The notes: a model not told the origin generated them from the letters alone. Shown: positions 43,787 through 54,527, counted from the stretch's first letter. The stretch is DNA of 64,000 nucleotides from CAJQQK01 sp049116495 (GCA_049116495.1 JAGDYV010000055.1:1-64000), one strand, 5' to 3'. A program made the numbers and translations.

Positions 43787-46108
43787 ATGTCGTCGTATCT
43801 CGGCAACCTCACGATCCGCAGCCGCCTCATCCTCATTTCGCTCCTGCCGACACTGGCATTTCTCGCATTCGCGGGCCTCGACCTTTGGCACGAATACACC
43901 GAAAAACGCGAACTCGCGCATGTCACCGAGTTGGCGGCTGTTGCCTCGAAGGTCAGCGATACAATCCACTACATGCAGGAAGAGCGCGGCCGGTCGGCAG
44001 GTTACTTGGCGTCCAAAGGTAAGAATTTCGCCGGTGATTTGCCGCCATCACGAGCCAGCACCGATGCCAAGATCGCCCTATTGAAGTCAAGCATCGAGAA
44101 CCTCGACTACGACTATTACAAGCCGGAATTCAGGAACAAGATGCAAACCAGCCTGTCCGGTTTGGATAATCTCTCTACCGTGCGCGTAAAAGTCGACAAC
44201 CAGGATATCAAGGTGCCGTCGATGGCACGCTACTACACGAGCACGATTGCCGGTTTGATGTCAGTTGTTCAGGCCATCGAACACGAGAACCATAACGACG
44301 ACATGACCAAGAGGCTGAGTGCATACCTCAGTTTCCTGCATGCAAAGGAACGTGCCGGTCTCGAACGCGCGATGGGTGCCGCTGGTTTCGGCGCAGGCAA
44401 GTTCAACGAGCATACCTACGGTGGACTGGTGCGCCATATTGAGGCTCAGAAAGTCTACTTCTCGGCGTTTCGAGAGTTCGCAAATCCCGATGACGTTGCA
44501 CTATTGGATACCGTATTGTCTTCAGGAAGCTTTGCGAAGGTAAAGAAATTCCGCGACATTGCCATGGCGTCGCGTGACTCCAACACTGTCGACGGCGTCA
44601 CGGCGATTGAATGGTTTGATGCGATGACCACCAAAATCGGTTTGTACAAGCAGATCGAGGACGGACTTGCGCGGCGTTTTCAGATACTCGCCGCTGACAA
44701 ATATAAAGCGGTCTTCAATCGCTACTATTTTATGCTGGCGTTGGTGATTTTTGCGCAAATTGTCATCGCGGTTCTGACTTATGGCGTCTTTCGCTCGATC
44801 CTTGATCCGGTCAACGCGGTTATCGGCTCGACCAACAGGATCTCCGAGGGCGACTACGAAACGCCGGTTGCCGGAACCGAGCGGCGTGGTGCCTTTGGCA
44901 AGATGGCGACAGCGCTCGATGACCTGCGCCAGGTCGCGTTGCAGAACAAGGACAACGAAGCAGCGTCCCGCCGCGAGCAGCAGGCCCGCGTCGCCGAAAG
45001 CGAAAAGGCATCCGAGGAGGTCGCGCAGGTCGTCGACACGGTTGCGAGCGCACTGGGCCGCTTGTCCGATGGTGACTTGACGGTGCACTTGGATGACAAT
45101 CTTGGTGAACAGTACCGCAAGCTCGTCGCGGACTTTAACGCAGCGGTCGAGCGTCTCCGCGAGACGGTGACGCATGTGGTCGAGGGCAGTGACAGCATCA
45201 TGTCCGGCACATCCGAGATCTCGCAAGCATCGGATGATCTTGCCCGGCGCACGGAGAGCCAGGCGGCAACCCTGGAAGAAACCGCTGCCGCCGTGTCCGA
45301 GATCACAGGCAATGTCAGCAAATCCGCGGAAGGCGCCAAGCGGGCCAAGCAAGTTGCGGCCTCGTCGAAGTCAAACGCCGAAGCGGGTGGCGAAGTCGTC
45401 AGCAAGGCAATAGATGCCATGGCTGACATCGAGCAGTCGTCGAAGGAAATCGGCGACATCATCGGCGTGATCGACGAAATCGCCTTCCAAACCAACCTGT
45501 TGGCCCTGAACGCCGGTGTCGAAGCTGCCCGCGCTGGCGAAGCAGGACGCGGTTTCGCGGTCGTCGCCTCCGAGGTCCGTGCCCTGGCACAGCGCTCCGC
45601 AACAGCGGCGCGCCAGATCAAGGACCTCATCTCGACCTCGACCGCCCAGGTCGATCAGGGTGTGGAACTCGTCAAGGAATCTGGTCAGGCGCTGCAGGAA
45701 ATCGTCACGGGCGTCAGCGAGATTCACGAGGTGATCGTCGACATCGCGGAAAGTGCCCAGGATCAGGCCAGCAGCCTGACGCAGGTCAGTTCGGCCGTCA
45801 ATCAGCTCGACCAGGTGACGCAGGAAAATGCGGCCATGGTGGAGCAGGCAACGGCTGCCACGCGCACCCTTTCGACACAAACCAGCGAACTGACTAACCT
45901 CGTCGCAAAGTTCAAGACAGGTTCAGGAGCTACTTCGGGTGCGCGGACATCGGCTGCGTCGGCAGCGCCGTATCGTCCGCAACCGGCCGTTGACAAGATC
46001 AGCAATCGAGTGGAGCGCTTCGACCCTGTCGTTGCCAACGGTAGCTACCCGAGCGCACCGATTGCGGTTAGCAACGGTTCCGCTGATGCCGGCTGGGAGG
46101 AATTCTAA
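43787..46108 (+). CDS. NIT-domain methyl-accepting chemotaxis protein, first gene of the che operon
   Basis: A 773-residue receptor. The first membrane helix is at about 15-32. A mostly helical periplasmic region of the NIT (nitrate/nitrite sensing-like) type lies at about 45-300, with MQEERGRSAGYLASKG, the conserved QxERG.S/A pattern of that domain. A second helix at about 312-336 is followed by HAMP, then a signalling domain with EIAFQTNLLALNAGVEAAR. The C-terminus is AGWEEF, a CheR-tether-like pentapeptide. The ribosome site GGAGAA precedes the ATG. Its stop TAA shares a base with the ATG of the STAS gene, so receptor and che genes are made together. The ligand may be nitrate/nitrite, but that is by domain class only. 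Confidence 0.93.
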   Translation: MSSYLGNLTIRSRLILISLLPTLAFLAFAGLDLWHEYTEKRELAHVTELAAVASKVSDTIHYMQEERGRSAGYLASKGKNFAGDLPPSRASTDAKIALLKSSIENLDYDYYKPEFRNKMQTSLSGLDNLSTVRVKVDNQDIKVPSMARYYTSTIAGLMSVVQAIEHENHNDDMTKRLSAYLSFLHAKERAGLERAMGAAGFGAGKFNEHTYGGLVRHIEAQKVYFSAFREFANPDDVALLDTVLSSGSFAKVKKFRDIAMASRDSNTVDGVTAIEWFDAMTTKIGLYKQIEDGLARRFQILAADKYKAVFNRYYFMLALVIFAQIVIAVLTYGVFRSILDPVNAVIGSTNRISEGDYETPVAGTERRGAFGKMATALDDLRQVALQNKDNEAASRREQQARVAESEKASEEVAQVVDTVASALGRLSDGDLTVHLDDNLGEQYRKLVADFNAAVERLRETVTHVVEGSDSIMSGTSEISQASDDLARRTESQAATLEETAAAVSEITGNVSKSAEGAKRAKQVAASSKSNAEAGGEVVSKAIDAMADIEQSSKEIGDIIGVIDEIAFQTNLLALNAGVEAARAGEAGRGFAVVASEVRALAQRSATAARQIKDLISTSTAQVDQGVELVKESGQALQEIVTGVSEIHEVIVDIAESAQDQASSLTQVSSAVNQLDQVTQENAAMVEQATAATRTLSTQTSELTNLVAKFKTGSGATSGARTSAASAAPYRPQPAVDKISNRVERFDPVVANGSYPSAPIAVSNGSADAGWEEF

Positions 46109-46410
46109 TGAGCGATGATGCAACCAAGGTCGGGCAAATCAATTTGCCCGACAACCTCGACCTGTCAGCTACCGTCAAGCTTGCTGAGTTATTCTCGGAA
46201 AAACGTGGGACCGCGCTGCAAGTCAATGCAAGCCAAGTCAACCGAGTTGGCGCGCAATGTCTGCAGATTCTAGTGTCCGCAAACAAAACCTGGGCCGCCG
46301 ACGAGCATGCCTTCCAGATTGTCGAGCCATCGCAGGCACTCCTTGAGTGTCTCGCCAACGTTGGTATCTCGCGGTCCGATCTGAACCTTGACGGAGTAGC
46401 TCCGCAATGA
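46108..46410 (+). CDS. STAS-domain protein of the chemotaxis operon
   Basis: A 100-residue single STAS domain (anti-anti-sigma fold), with a LQVNASQVNRVGAQCLQIL core where SpoIIAA-type proteins carry the phosphorylatable Ser/Thr; here NASQVNRVGAQ offers Ser as a candidate. STAS proteins of this kind sit in alphaproteobacterial che operons and probably tune CheA or CheY output, as CheS-like partners do. It is coupled at both ends: TAATG with the receptor gene and ATGA with cheY. Confidence 0.8.
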   Translation: MSDDATKVGQINLPDNLDLSATVKLAELFSEKRGTALQVNASQVNRVGAQCLQILVSANKTWAADEHAFQIVEPSQALLECLANVGISRSDLNLDGVAPQ

Positions 46411-46769
46411 AGCATATTTTGACTGTCGACGATTCCCGCGTGATGCGGGACATGTTGAAGATGACGCTGACCAATGCGGGCTTCGATGTCACGCAGGCCG
46501 TCGACGGAGAGCACGGCATCGAAGTCGCCAAAGCTCGGATACCTGACGCCATCATTACTGACATCAACATGCCAAAACTGGACGGCTTCGGTTTTATTGA
46601 GGCGATTCGCAAAGATGATCGGTTCCGCGCCGTTCCAATTCTGGTCCTAACGACCGAAGCGAGTCCTGAAAAAAAGAACCGCGCCAAGAATGCTGGAGCA
46701 ACGGGATGGATCATCAAGCCATTTGATGACGCAAAGCTCGTATCTGCTTTGAGCCGAGTCCTCGCATAA
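46407..46769 (+). CDS. cheY: Chemotaxis response regulator CheY
   Basis: A 120-residue stand-alone receiver. The acidic pocket is VDDS at 7-10, the phospho-acceptor is Asp52 (ITDINMP), and the conserved Thr and Lys are at about 82 and 104 (VLTTEAS, IIKPF). It receives phosphate from CheA and controls the flagellar switch. Two CheY-like proteins are encoded here; this one lies before cheA, overlapping the STAS stop by 4 nt, while the second lies after cheB. In related bacteria one acts on the motor and the other as a phosphate sink. Confidence 0.93.
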   Translation: MKHILTVDDSRVMRDMLKMTLTNAGFDVTQAVDGEHGIEVAKARIPDAIITDINMPKLDGFGFIEAIRKDDRFRAVPILVLTTEASPEKKNRAKNAGATGWIIKPFDDAKLVSALSRVLA

Positions 46770-46784
46770 TTCCGGAGCACTCAC

Positions 46785-48956
46785 ATGGATAATATGGAAG
46801 CAATTAAGCAGACCTTCTTTGAGGAATGCGACGAACAGCTCGCCGACCTCGAATCCGGTCTGCTGGCGATTGAGGATGGCAGCGGCGACCAGGAAACAGT
46901 CAACGCGGTCTTTCGCGCCGTACACTCTATCAAAGGGGGCGCGGGCGCGTTTCGGCTCGAAAAGCTGGTCCACTTCGCCCATACGTTCGAAACAACGCTC
47001 GACTTGGTACGTGAAGACAAATTGGAGCCAACCGCGGATGTTCTGCGCGTAATGCTGCGCTCCGCCGATATCCTGACGGATCTGGTTGCGGCGGCACGCG
47101 GTGATACCGACGTCGACGATGCGCTCTGGCAACCCAACGCCGAAGAGCTGGTCGCGCTTACGAAAATGGATGGCGCGGTCGATGCACCACAGGACGCAGC
47201 GCCGACGCAAGAAGTTAACGGCGAGGATGAATTCGGTTTTCAACCGGTTATGATCTCTGTCGGCGGTCCCGCTGACACCGCCGACAACGAAGACGGCGCG
47301 GCCGCCTATGATATCAGGTTCAAGCCGCGGCCGGAGCTCTACGAAAGTGCCAATGATCCCTGCATCTTGTTGCGCGAACTCTGCGCGCTTGGCGAGGCAA
47401 CCGTCGCTTGTGACGTCAGAGCGATTCCCATGCTAGACGAGATCGACCCGGACGGCGCCTATCTTGTTTGGAACATCAGCCTGAAAACTGAGGCCGAGCA
47501 ATCCGAGTTATCCGACATTTTCGACTTTGTCGAAGATGACTGCGAGCTGGAGATCACACGCCAGAAAGCAGAAGACGTAGACGACAATGATTGGTTTGTG
47601 CCAACGCAAATTTCAATTGGTTCCCCCGTTGCCGATGAGCCGGCGCCGGTCGGAGACCCAGTCAATGCCGGGCCCGCGGACGCGACCGCGACTGCTGCAA
47701 AACCGGAGCCGGCACCTGCCACCGCTGCGGCCGTAAGCGCGCCGGCCCCTGTTCAGACCATTCGCGTCGAGCTCGATCGCGTTGACCGTCTGATCAACCT
47801 AGTCGGCGAGCTCGTCATTAATCAGGCGATGCTGTCGCAAAGCATCAGCAAAGCGGGCTTGGAAGCCTCGTCGGACGCGGCCACCGGTGTCGACGAGCTT
47901 GAACAGCTGACCCGGCAGTTGCAGGAAGGCGTCATGGCCATCCGAGCGCAACCGGTCAAGTCGCTGTTTCAGCGCATGTCTCGCACCGTCCGAGAGGCAG
48001 CCGATGCCACCGGCAAGGTGGTCCGTCTGCAAACAGAAGGCGAGATGACGGAGGTCGATAAAACCGTCGTAGAGCGGCTCGCCGATCCGCTCACGCACAT
48101 GATCCGCAATGCTGTCGATCACGGCCTCGAGGGCTCCGAAAAACGCGAGGCCTCCGACAAGCCGAGAGAAGGCATTGTGAGGCTCTCTGCCGCACATCGC
48201 TCCGGACGCGTTGTAATCGAGGTTTCCGATGACGGCGCAGGCATCAATCGCGAGCGCGTCCGCGATATCGCTATTGAAAAAGGGGTGATCACCTCCGAAA
48301 CCGTATTGACCGACAATGAGGTCGACAATCTGATCTTCGCGCCCGGGTTCTCGACCGCGTCCGAAGTCTCCGACCTTTCAGGTCGCGGTGTCGGGATGGA
48401 CGTCGTCAAGCGCTCTATTCATGCACTTGGTGGGCGCATATCGATTGCTTCCGAACCTGGAAGTGGTTCCATCTTTACGCTCAGCCTGCCGCTGACGCTT
48501 GCCGTGCTCGATGGCATGTTGGTGTCGGTCGGAGAACAAACGCTCGTCGTGCCGATCACGTCAATCGTTGAGACCCTACGGCCAGATCAATCCTCCATCC
48601 ATCAGATCGGCGCCAACGGTTGGGTACTATCTGTACGCGACGAATTCGTACCGCTGATTGACACCGACTTTGAACTCGGTTTCCGGCAAAGACGGGACAT
48701 GACTGGCGAAGGCGTCGTGTTGTTGGTCGAGACCGACACCGAACAACGTTGTGCACTTCTCGTCGATGCGATCCAGGATCAGAGCCAAGTTGTCATCAAA
48801 AGCCTTGAGACGAACTATGGACAGGTCGAAGGCGTATCGGCGGCGACGATCCTTGGTGACGGCCGTGTTGCATTGATCTTGGACATCGATGCACTGGTTG
48901 GTTCCTACAGAACGGGATCGCCATCAATTGAACCACCTCTGGCTATGGCGGGATAA
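46785..48956 (+). CDS. cheA: Chemotaxis histidine kinase CheA
   Basis: A 723-residue sensor kinase. The P1 HPt domain has His47 in AVFRAVHSIKGGAGAF. A P2-like regulator-binding domain lies at about 155-265, an Ala/Pro-rich linker at about 285-325, the P3 dimerisation helices around 325-390, and the P4 ATPase domain with HMIRNAVDHG near 438-447 plus later G boxes (DDGAGI, GRGVGMD). The P5 CheW-like domain covers about 585-715. It autophosphorylates on His and passes phosphate to the CheY proteins and CheB. CGGAG precedes the ATG by 8 nt. It starts 15 nt after the cheY stop and is followed directly by cheW. Confidence 0.97.
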   Translation: MDNMEAIKQTFFEECDEQLADLESGLLAIEDGSGDQETVNAVFRAVHSIKGGAGAFRLEKLVHFAHTFETTLDLVREDKLEPTADVLRVMLRSADILTDLVAAARGDTDVDDALWQPNAEELVALTKMDGAVDAPQDAAPTQEVNGEDEFGFQPVMISVGGPADTADNEDGAAAYDIRFKPRPELYESANDPCILLRELCALGEATVACDVRAIPMLDEIDPDGAYLVWNISLKTEAEQSELSDIFDFVEDDCELEITRQKAEDVDDNDWFVPTQISIGSPVADEPAPVGDPVNAGPADATATAAKPEPAPATAAAVSAPAPVQTIRVELDRVDRLINLVGELVINQAMLSQSISKAGLEASSDAATGVDELEQLTRQLQEGVMAIRAQPVKSLFQRMSRTVREAADATGKVVRLQTEGEMTEVDKTVVERLADPLTHMIRNAVDHGLEGSEKREASDKPREGIVRLSAAHRSGRVVIEVSDDGAGINRERVRDIAIEKGVITSETVLTDNEVDNLIFAPGFSTASEVSDLSGRGVGMDVVKRSIHALGGRISIASEPGSGSIFTLSLPLTLAVLDGMLVSVGEQTLVVPITSIVETLRPDQSSIHQIGANGWVLSVRDEFVPLIDTDFELGFRQRRDMTGEGVVLLVETDTEQRCALLVDAIQDQSQVVIKSLETNYGQVEGVSAATILGDGRVALILDIDALVGSYRTGSPSIEPPLAMAG

Positions 48957-48959
48957 GCA

Positions 48960-49427
48960 ATGACTGAGTCAATATCAGCAGTAACGAATAACGGTGATGA
49001 GTACGTCGCCGTCCTTGTCTCCAATCAAAACTTTTGCATGGAGATCATGTCCATTCGCGAGATCCGTGGGTGGACGCAGGAAACGCCACTACCGCACGCA
49101 CCCAATTTTGTGCGCGGCGTCGTCAATCTACGTGGCACGGTGCTGCCAATCATCGACCTGGCGGACAGACTGGGCCTTGGCCGAACGGTTCCAAAGGAGC
49201 GGCACGTCATTGTCATTGCTCAGCTTGGCGAGCAGTTGGTCGGCCTTCTTGTCGAGGCGGTCGCCGATATTTTGACCGTCACCGAAGATGACGTTCAACC
49301 CGCGCCGGATGTCGCCTCGGAGATGGCGAAACGATTTGTGCGTGGCGTTGTCGCCCGCGACGACCGTATGATCAAGATTCTGCACCTGGAAGAAATGCTG
49401 CCGAAAACGGAGCAGGAGGCGGCGTGA
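48960..49427 (+). CDS. cheW: Chemotaxis coupling protein CheW
   Basis: A 155-residue CheW domain: VSNQNFCMEIMSIREIRGW, then HAPNFVRGVVNLRGTVLPIIDL, the receptor/CheA-binding core. It docks CheA on the receptors at the membrane. It lies 3 nt after cheA, and its TGA overlaps the start of cheR (GTGATG). The C-terminus is about ten residues longer than enteric CheW. Confidence 0.95.
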   Translation: MTESISAVTNNGDEYVAVLVSNQNFCMEIMSIREIRGWTQETPLPHAPNFVRGVVNLRGTVLPIIDLADRLGLGRTVPKERHVIVIAQLGEQLVGLLVEAVADILTVTEDDVQPAPDVASEMAKRFVRGVVARDDRMIKILHLEEMLPKTEQEAA

Positions 49428-50328
49428 TGCAAAGCACAGCTGAAATATCGCCGCCTGCGCGCGCTTCAATGATGACAAAGAAACTCGGAGAGTTTCAGTT
49501 CCTACCTAGTCATTTCGAACGCGTTGCAAAGCTTCTCCATGACGCGACCGGAATCAAGCTGCCGGAAAGCAAACAGAGCCTCGTGTACTCGCGCTTGTCG
49601 CGTCGCCTACGTGTGCTGAAGATTGAGTCCTTTGACAAGTATTGTGAGTTTGTTGCCAGCCCGGCCGGCCAGTCTGAATTCAGTGAAATGTGCCAGTCGC
49701 TGACAACCAACGTCACGAAATTCTTTCGCGAAGAGCATCACTTTGTGCATATGCGCGAAAAAGCCTTGCGACCCATCATTGAGGCGGCCCGTTCCGGCCA
49801 ACGCATCCGCATGTGGTCAGCTGCCTGCTCAAGCGGCGAGGAAGCCTACTCGATGGCGCTTACGCTGCTCGCCATGATGCCCGATGCGACCTCGTTCGAT
49901 ATTAAGATCTTGGCAACTGATCTGAGTGCCGAAGTTGTCGAAAAGGGCAAGCAGGGTTGTTATGGGGAATCCGATGTTGAGACGATCCCAAAAAATCTTC
50001 TTTCACGTTGGTTCAGCAAAGACACCAACGCACCGCAAAATAAGCAATATCAAATAGCCGACGAAATCAAGAAACTCATTTCATTCCGGCAGCTCAACCT
50101 GATCGATAAATGGCCAATGAACGGGCCATTCCAAATCATATTCTGCCGCAACGTCGCAATTTACTTCGACGAAAACACGAACGCTCACTTGTGGCAGAAA
50201 CTGGCACAGATCACCGCGCCGGGTGGCTTCTTATATATCGGTCATTCCGAGCGCATTCGACAGCACGCTACACTAGGACTCACAGTCGACGGCATTACGC
50301 TCTATGAAAAGCATGGTGGAGTCATTTG

Positions 50329-50329
<1 letters not shown>
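49424..50329 (+). CDS. cheR: Chemotaxis protein methyltransferase CheR
   Basis: A 301-residue SAM-dependent enzyme that methylates receptor glutamates. The N-terminal helical domain covers about 25-90 and leads into TTNVTKFFREEHHF. The SAM-binding domain has MWSAACSSGEEAYSMA, ILATDLS, and IIFCRNVAIYFDE, typical of CheR. GTG 49424 and ATG 49427 are adjacent start options; ATG gives a TGATG overlap with cheW. No tetratricopeptide extension is present. The WEEF/WDEF tails of two receptors in this window are plausible docking sites for it. Confidence 0.95.
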
Positions 50330-51363
<1,034 letters not shown>

Positions 51364-51386
51364 ATATCGCAATAAGGAATACGACA

Positions 51387-51773
51387 ATGTCGATAGCGAA
51401 ATCGCTCGAAGTTTTGGTAGCGGATGACACCACTGTCAGCCGCGCATTGATCTGCGAAACACTAAGCCAACTCGGCATCGAAAACGTTCGCATCGCTAAG
51501 GATGGCAAAGCTGCCCTTGACTCGATGATGACGAAGCCCGCGCACTTGGTCCTTTCCGACTATCACATGCCGGTTATGGACGGTCTGCAACTGCTTGAAA
51601 AGTTGCGCAGTTATAAGCCGACCAGCCAAGTCGGATTCATTCTGATAACCGCGAATAGTGATCGCGCATTGGTTGAAAAAGGCGCGGCGCTTGGCATGAA
51701 CAACTACATCGCCAAGCCATTCACGACGCCAAAGGTCAAGCAGGCAATCGAGCGTGTTGTCGGAACCCTATAG
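51387..51773 (+). CDS. Second CheY-like response regulator
   Basis: A 128-residue receiver with VADDTT at 11-16, phospho-acceptor Asp58 (VLSDYHMP), the switch Thr (LITANSD) near 90 and the conserved Lys of IAKPF near 110. AAGGA lies 9 nt before the ATG. It differs from the first CheY (about one third shared residues). A motor-binding or phosphate-sink role cannot be assigned from the sequence alone. Confidence 0.92.
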   Translation: MSIAKSLEVLVADDTTVSRALICETLSQLGIENVRIAKDGKAALDSMMTKPAHLVLSDYHMPVMDGLQLLEKLRSYKPTSQVGFILITANSDRALVEKGAALGMNNYIAKPFTTPKVKQAIERVVGTL

Positions 51774-51776
51774 ATC

Positions 51777-52313
51777 ATGAATCAGATTCGCGACGGCAAC
51801 CGCATACACGTCTTACAAGGTGACTTCTACGTAACCTCTGATCCTGACGCCGTTCTGACAACGGTTCTGGGCTCATGCATTGCTGCCTGCTTCCACGACC
51901 CGGTGGCCAAGGTTGGAGGAATGAATCATTACCTTCTGCCGACAAGCACGGGAAACAACAGCGGAGCCCACAGTGAGGGCGTCCACTTGATGGAATTGCT
52001 TTTGAACGGATTGCTCGGCCTCGGCGCCCAACGAGACCGTATCGTCGCGAAGATCTTTGGTGGCGCAAAAATGATCCAGGGAAGCCTGAGCATTGGCGAT
52101 CAGAACGCCCAGTTTGCGCAGGAATTCCTGCAGCTCGAAGAAATTCCGATCATCAGTTCGAGTACCGGTGGCGATCTTGGTCGCTCTGTACAATTCCGGC
52201 CATTTTCGGGGCACGCGCGACAGCGGTTCCTGAGTAAAACGGAACAGCCTCCGATTCCGGCTCGTGTCGCCAAGCCGATCCAACCCGATTCTGGTGAATT
52301 GGACCTATTTTAG
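51777..52313 (+). CDS. cheD: Chemoreceptor glutamine deamidase CheD
   Basis: A 178-residue CheD. The catalytic Cys34 sits in TTVLGSCIAACF and the His at 51 in GGMNHYLLP. The domain continues with KIFGGAKMIQ and GGDLGRSVQF. It deamidates receptor glutamines and in some species also modulates CheC/CheY. An unusual C-terminal extension of about 25 residues ends GELDLF, much like the end of the next protein (GDVDLF). It follows the second cheY by 3 nt. The extension may bind a CheY, but that is inference. Confidence 0.94.
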   Translation: MNQIRDGNRIHVLQGDFYVTSDPDAVLTTVLGSCIAACFHDPVAKVGGMNHYLLPTSTGNNSGAHSEGVHLMELLLNGLLGLGAQRDRIVAKIFGGAKMIQGSLSIGDQNAQFAQEFLQLEEIPIISSSTGGDLGRSVQFRPFSGHARQRFLSKTEQPPIPARVAKPIQPDSGELDLF

Positions 52314-52341
52314 AGTCGACGTAGTCGTTAGGAGTAAAGAA

Positions 52342-52728
52342 ATGCCGCTTGCACAGAAACAAACCGAGACCGATGCCGAGCTGATTCCGGTCGCAAATCT
52401 AATTCGTTACGTTGGTAAGGAGCTGCAAAGACTCCGCGAAACAACCGAAGATCTGCAAGCGTCGATTTCCAACGTCATCACATCGGATTCCCTGTCAATC
52501 AGTTCTGCTGTAAGCGAACTTCAGGACTTGGATGAACTCACGCAGGTTCTGGAAAACCTCTCCAATCTGCAAGGCAAACTCGCGGAAATGGTAACAACCG
52601 AGAGTGTCGTCGATCCGCATCTTGCGCTCTCTGACATCAAGCTGGAAGAACTCAAACGTCGGCTTATGGGCTTGGAAATATCGAAGCACAGCGATGAAAC
52701 AGACAACGGCGACGTCGACCTGTTCTAA
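52342..52728 (+). CDS. Small helical protein of the che operon (CheZ-like role possible)
   Basis: A 128-residue, mainly helical, acidic protein downstream of cheD. The ATG at 52342 has AGGAG 7 nt upstream and begins MPLAQKQTET; an upstream frame overlaps cheD and has no site. Two long amphipathic helices (about 15-95) are followed by a disordered stretch and the C-terminal GDVDLF. A helical body plus a C-terminal acidic-hydrophobic peptide is reminiscent of CheZ, whose C-terminus binds CheY. The sequence itself does not show the CheZ phosphatase motif, so I do not name it CheZ. It is convergent to a PilZ gene with 24 nt between. Confidence 0.7.
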   Translation: MPLAQKQTETDAELIPVANLIRYVGKELQRLRETTEDLQASISNVITSDSLSISSAVSELQDLDELTQVLENLSNLQGKLAEMVTTESVVDPHLALSDIKLEELKRRLMGLEISKHSDETDNGDVDLF

Positions 52729-52752
52729 TTACAGCATCGCGTTTGGGTTAGA

Positions 52753-53031
52753 CTAGGCCAGCAGCTTTCGAATGACCTGTTCATCAATCGCTTTGACGAA
52801 CCTTGCACCAAACTGTCCGGAGCCGGTCCACATGACTTCAACACGGTGCGTGCCGAGGTCGGCGAGCGAGAGGCCTAGTCTCTCACCTTTGCTGAGCTTC
52901 ACTAAATGGTCATGCGACACGGCCACGCCACCCGCAGAAATATTGGAGACGTGACACTGAAATGATCCATGCTTGCTCTGGAGGATGCCCGACAGATCAC
53001 AATCAAATCGAGTGAATCTTCTATTATTCAT
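52753..53031 (-). CDS. PilZ-domain protein (c-di-GMP binding)
   Basis: A 92-residue single PilZ domain. The N-terminal RRFTR (residues 4-8) supplies the RxxxR loop and NISAGG the (D/N)xSxxG strand, both of which contact c-di-GMP. It ends in a short helix (IDEQVIRKLLA). It stands between the chemotaxis operon and the MFS gene, on the opposite strand from the che genes. A link of second-messenger level to motility is the usual role; the partner protein is unknown. Confidence 0.88.
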   Translation of the reverse strand: MNNRRFTRFDCDLSGILQSKHGSFQCHVSNISAGGVAVSHDHLVKLSKGERLGLSLADLGTHRVEVMWTGSGQFGARFVKAIDEQVIRKLLA

Positions 53032-53279
53032 TGACTGAAAACACCTTCAACCAATAATTGAAATTTCGACGATACACTACCAAAAGTGGAACACAAGCGC
53101 TAAATTTATGACGGCCCCGCTTTTCCCCGACCCTCAAATATTTCAGTTACTTGGCGCAATTAATCTGTTCGGCCGAACCAAGCCACCATGTTCATTGGTC
53201 GTTATCGCCCAAACGCGGGCCATACCTGCGCCGTCGTGAAATGCCTGCGTTGATTCGAACAGGCGTTCGCATAGTCGGG

Positions 53280-54527
53280 CTACTGCGCGCGCCGGTCACC
53301 CGGCAACTCCCTCGGGTTAAGATGACGGAAGGTCACCAAGGCAACGAACATCAGCAGCGAAATAATCGCAAAACTGATCCCCCAACCGTTCGGAGAAACA
53401 CCATTTAGGTCAAGTGACCATCCGATAACGAGCGGCCCGACAAACCCGCCGGAGTATCCCAGCATCGAATGCACAGCCAAGGTTGCCCCGCGACGACCCG
53501 GTTCCGCGGCGCCAGCTGTCCCCGCTGTCAGGGAAGCAGAGTCAAGCCAGATCATCATGCCGTAGGCAATCAGCATCGTTGCAGCAACGAGGTACGACAT
53601 CGGACCGATAAAACCGATCGTTGCACCAAAGATAATCGAGCCGCCCATCGCCGCTTGGATCAGTCGGCCACGCCCCCAGCGGATCGAACATTCATTGCCG
53701 ACAACACTGGCGACCACGCCCGTCAACGCAAGTACAGTCACCAGCAACGCGGGCGAGACAGGCGCCTGCGCTGTTCCCGTGTGCGCAACCACCCAAACCA
53801 GAAATGCCACTGCCCATCCCCTAACCGCGCTCATTTCGAGCGTATGGATCGCATAGCCAAAAGCATATGCCATCGCGGATCGATTGCGAAACACCGAGAA
53901 GAAATCCGTTACGCTTGAAGCAGTACCGCATTCGGCGCGAACGACGTTTTGACTCGGTACTCCGATTGCGATTGCCCCCCAGGCAACTGCAGCACACAGT
54001 CCTGCAATGCCAAACGCCGCGGGCCAGCCGTAGGCCTCAGCCAGCCATTCGCCGGTGGCAAAGGACAGCGCTCCCGCGATTCCGATACTGGCCGCATGCC
54101 CCGTCGCCGCACGCGACATTGTTCGGGGATCAACCCGGTCGGCCAGCAGTTTAAGGCCGGTCATATAGGTGCCAGCCCATCCAACACCGGTAACGATGCG
54201 GCAGGTCAGAGCCGACCAGAACCCTTCCGCCAACCCCCAGAAACAAAGGTGGCCGGCGACCGTCAGGCCGACACCAAGGAGATAGATGCGCTTTGGGTCA
54301 ATGCGATCCGTCGCCGTGACAAGAACCGGCACCGCAAGCATGTAGGCGCCGTAGAATCCCGACGTGATCCAACCTGCCTCACTGTTCGACAAGCCCCACA
54401 GCGGCATCAGCTGCGGGAGTAGAGCCGGCCAGAAAAAGGCGCCGATTTGAACCAGAACCTGAGCCGTGCAGAGCAGGACCACAAGACCAGTAGGCGATGC
54501 ACTTTCCGAAAGCTGCCAACGACTCAT
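53280..54527 (-). CDS. MFS transporter
   Basis: A 415-residue protein with about twelve hydrophobic helices in two sets of six. Between the second and third helices of the first half is the RIDPKR segment, and the central loop is around residues 185-215. It belongs to the major facilitator superfamily and resembles YbfB/YjiJ-type or CynX-like uncharacterised members. The substrate cannot be told. The start ATG is followed by SRWQLSESASPTG before the first helix. It stands between the PilZ gene and the secreted protein gene and does not look like part of the flagellar unit. Confidence 0.85.
   Translation of the reverse strand: MSRWQLSESASPTGLVVLLCTAQVLVQIGAFFWPALLPQLMPLWGLSNSEAGWITSGFYGAYMLAVPVLVTATDRIDPKRIYLLGVGLTVAGHLCFWGLAEGFWSALTCRIVTGVGWAGTYMTGLKLLADRVDPRTMSRAATGHAASIGIAGALSFATGEWLAEAYGWPAAFGIAGLCAAVAWGAIAIGVPSQNVVRAECGTASSVTDFFSVFRNRSAMAYAFGYAIHTLEMSAVRGWAVAFLVWVVAHTGTAQAPVSPALLVTVLALTGVVASVVGNECSIRWGRGRLIQAAMGGSIIFGATIGFIGPMSYLVAATMLIAYGMMIWLDSASLTAGTAGAAEPGRRGATLAVHSMLGYSGGFVGPLVIGWSLDLNGVSPNGWGISFAIISLLMFVALVTFRHLNPRELPGDRRAQ

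Noticed and set aside
52264..52341. Longer start for the small che protein overlapping cheD
   Set aside because: The internal ATG at 52342 has a strong ribosome site, and the extension lacks one.
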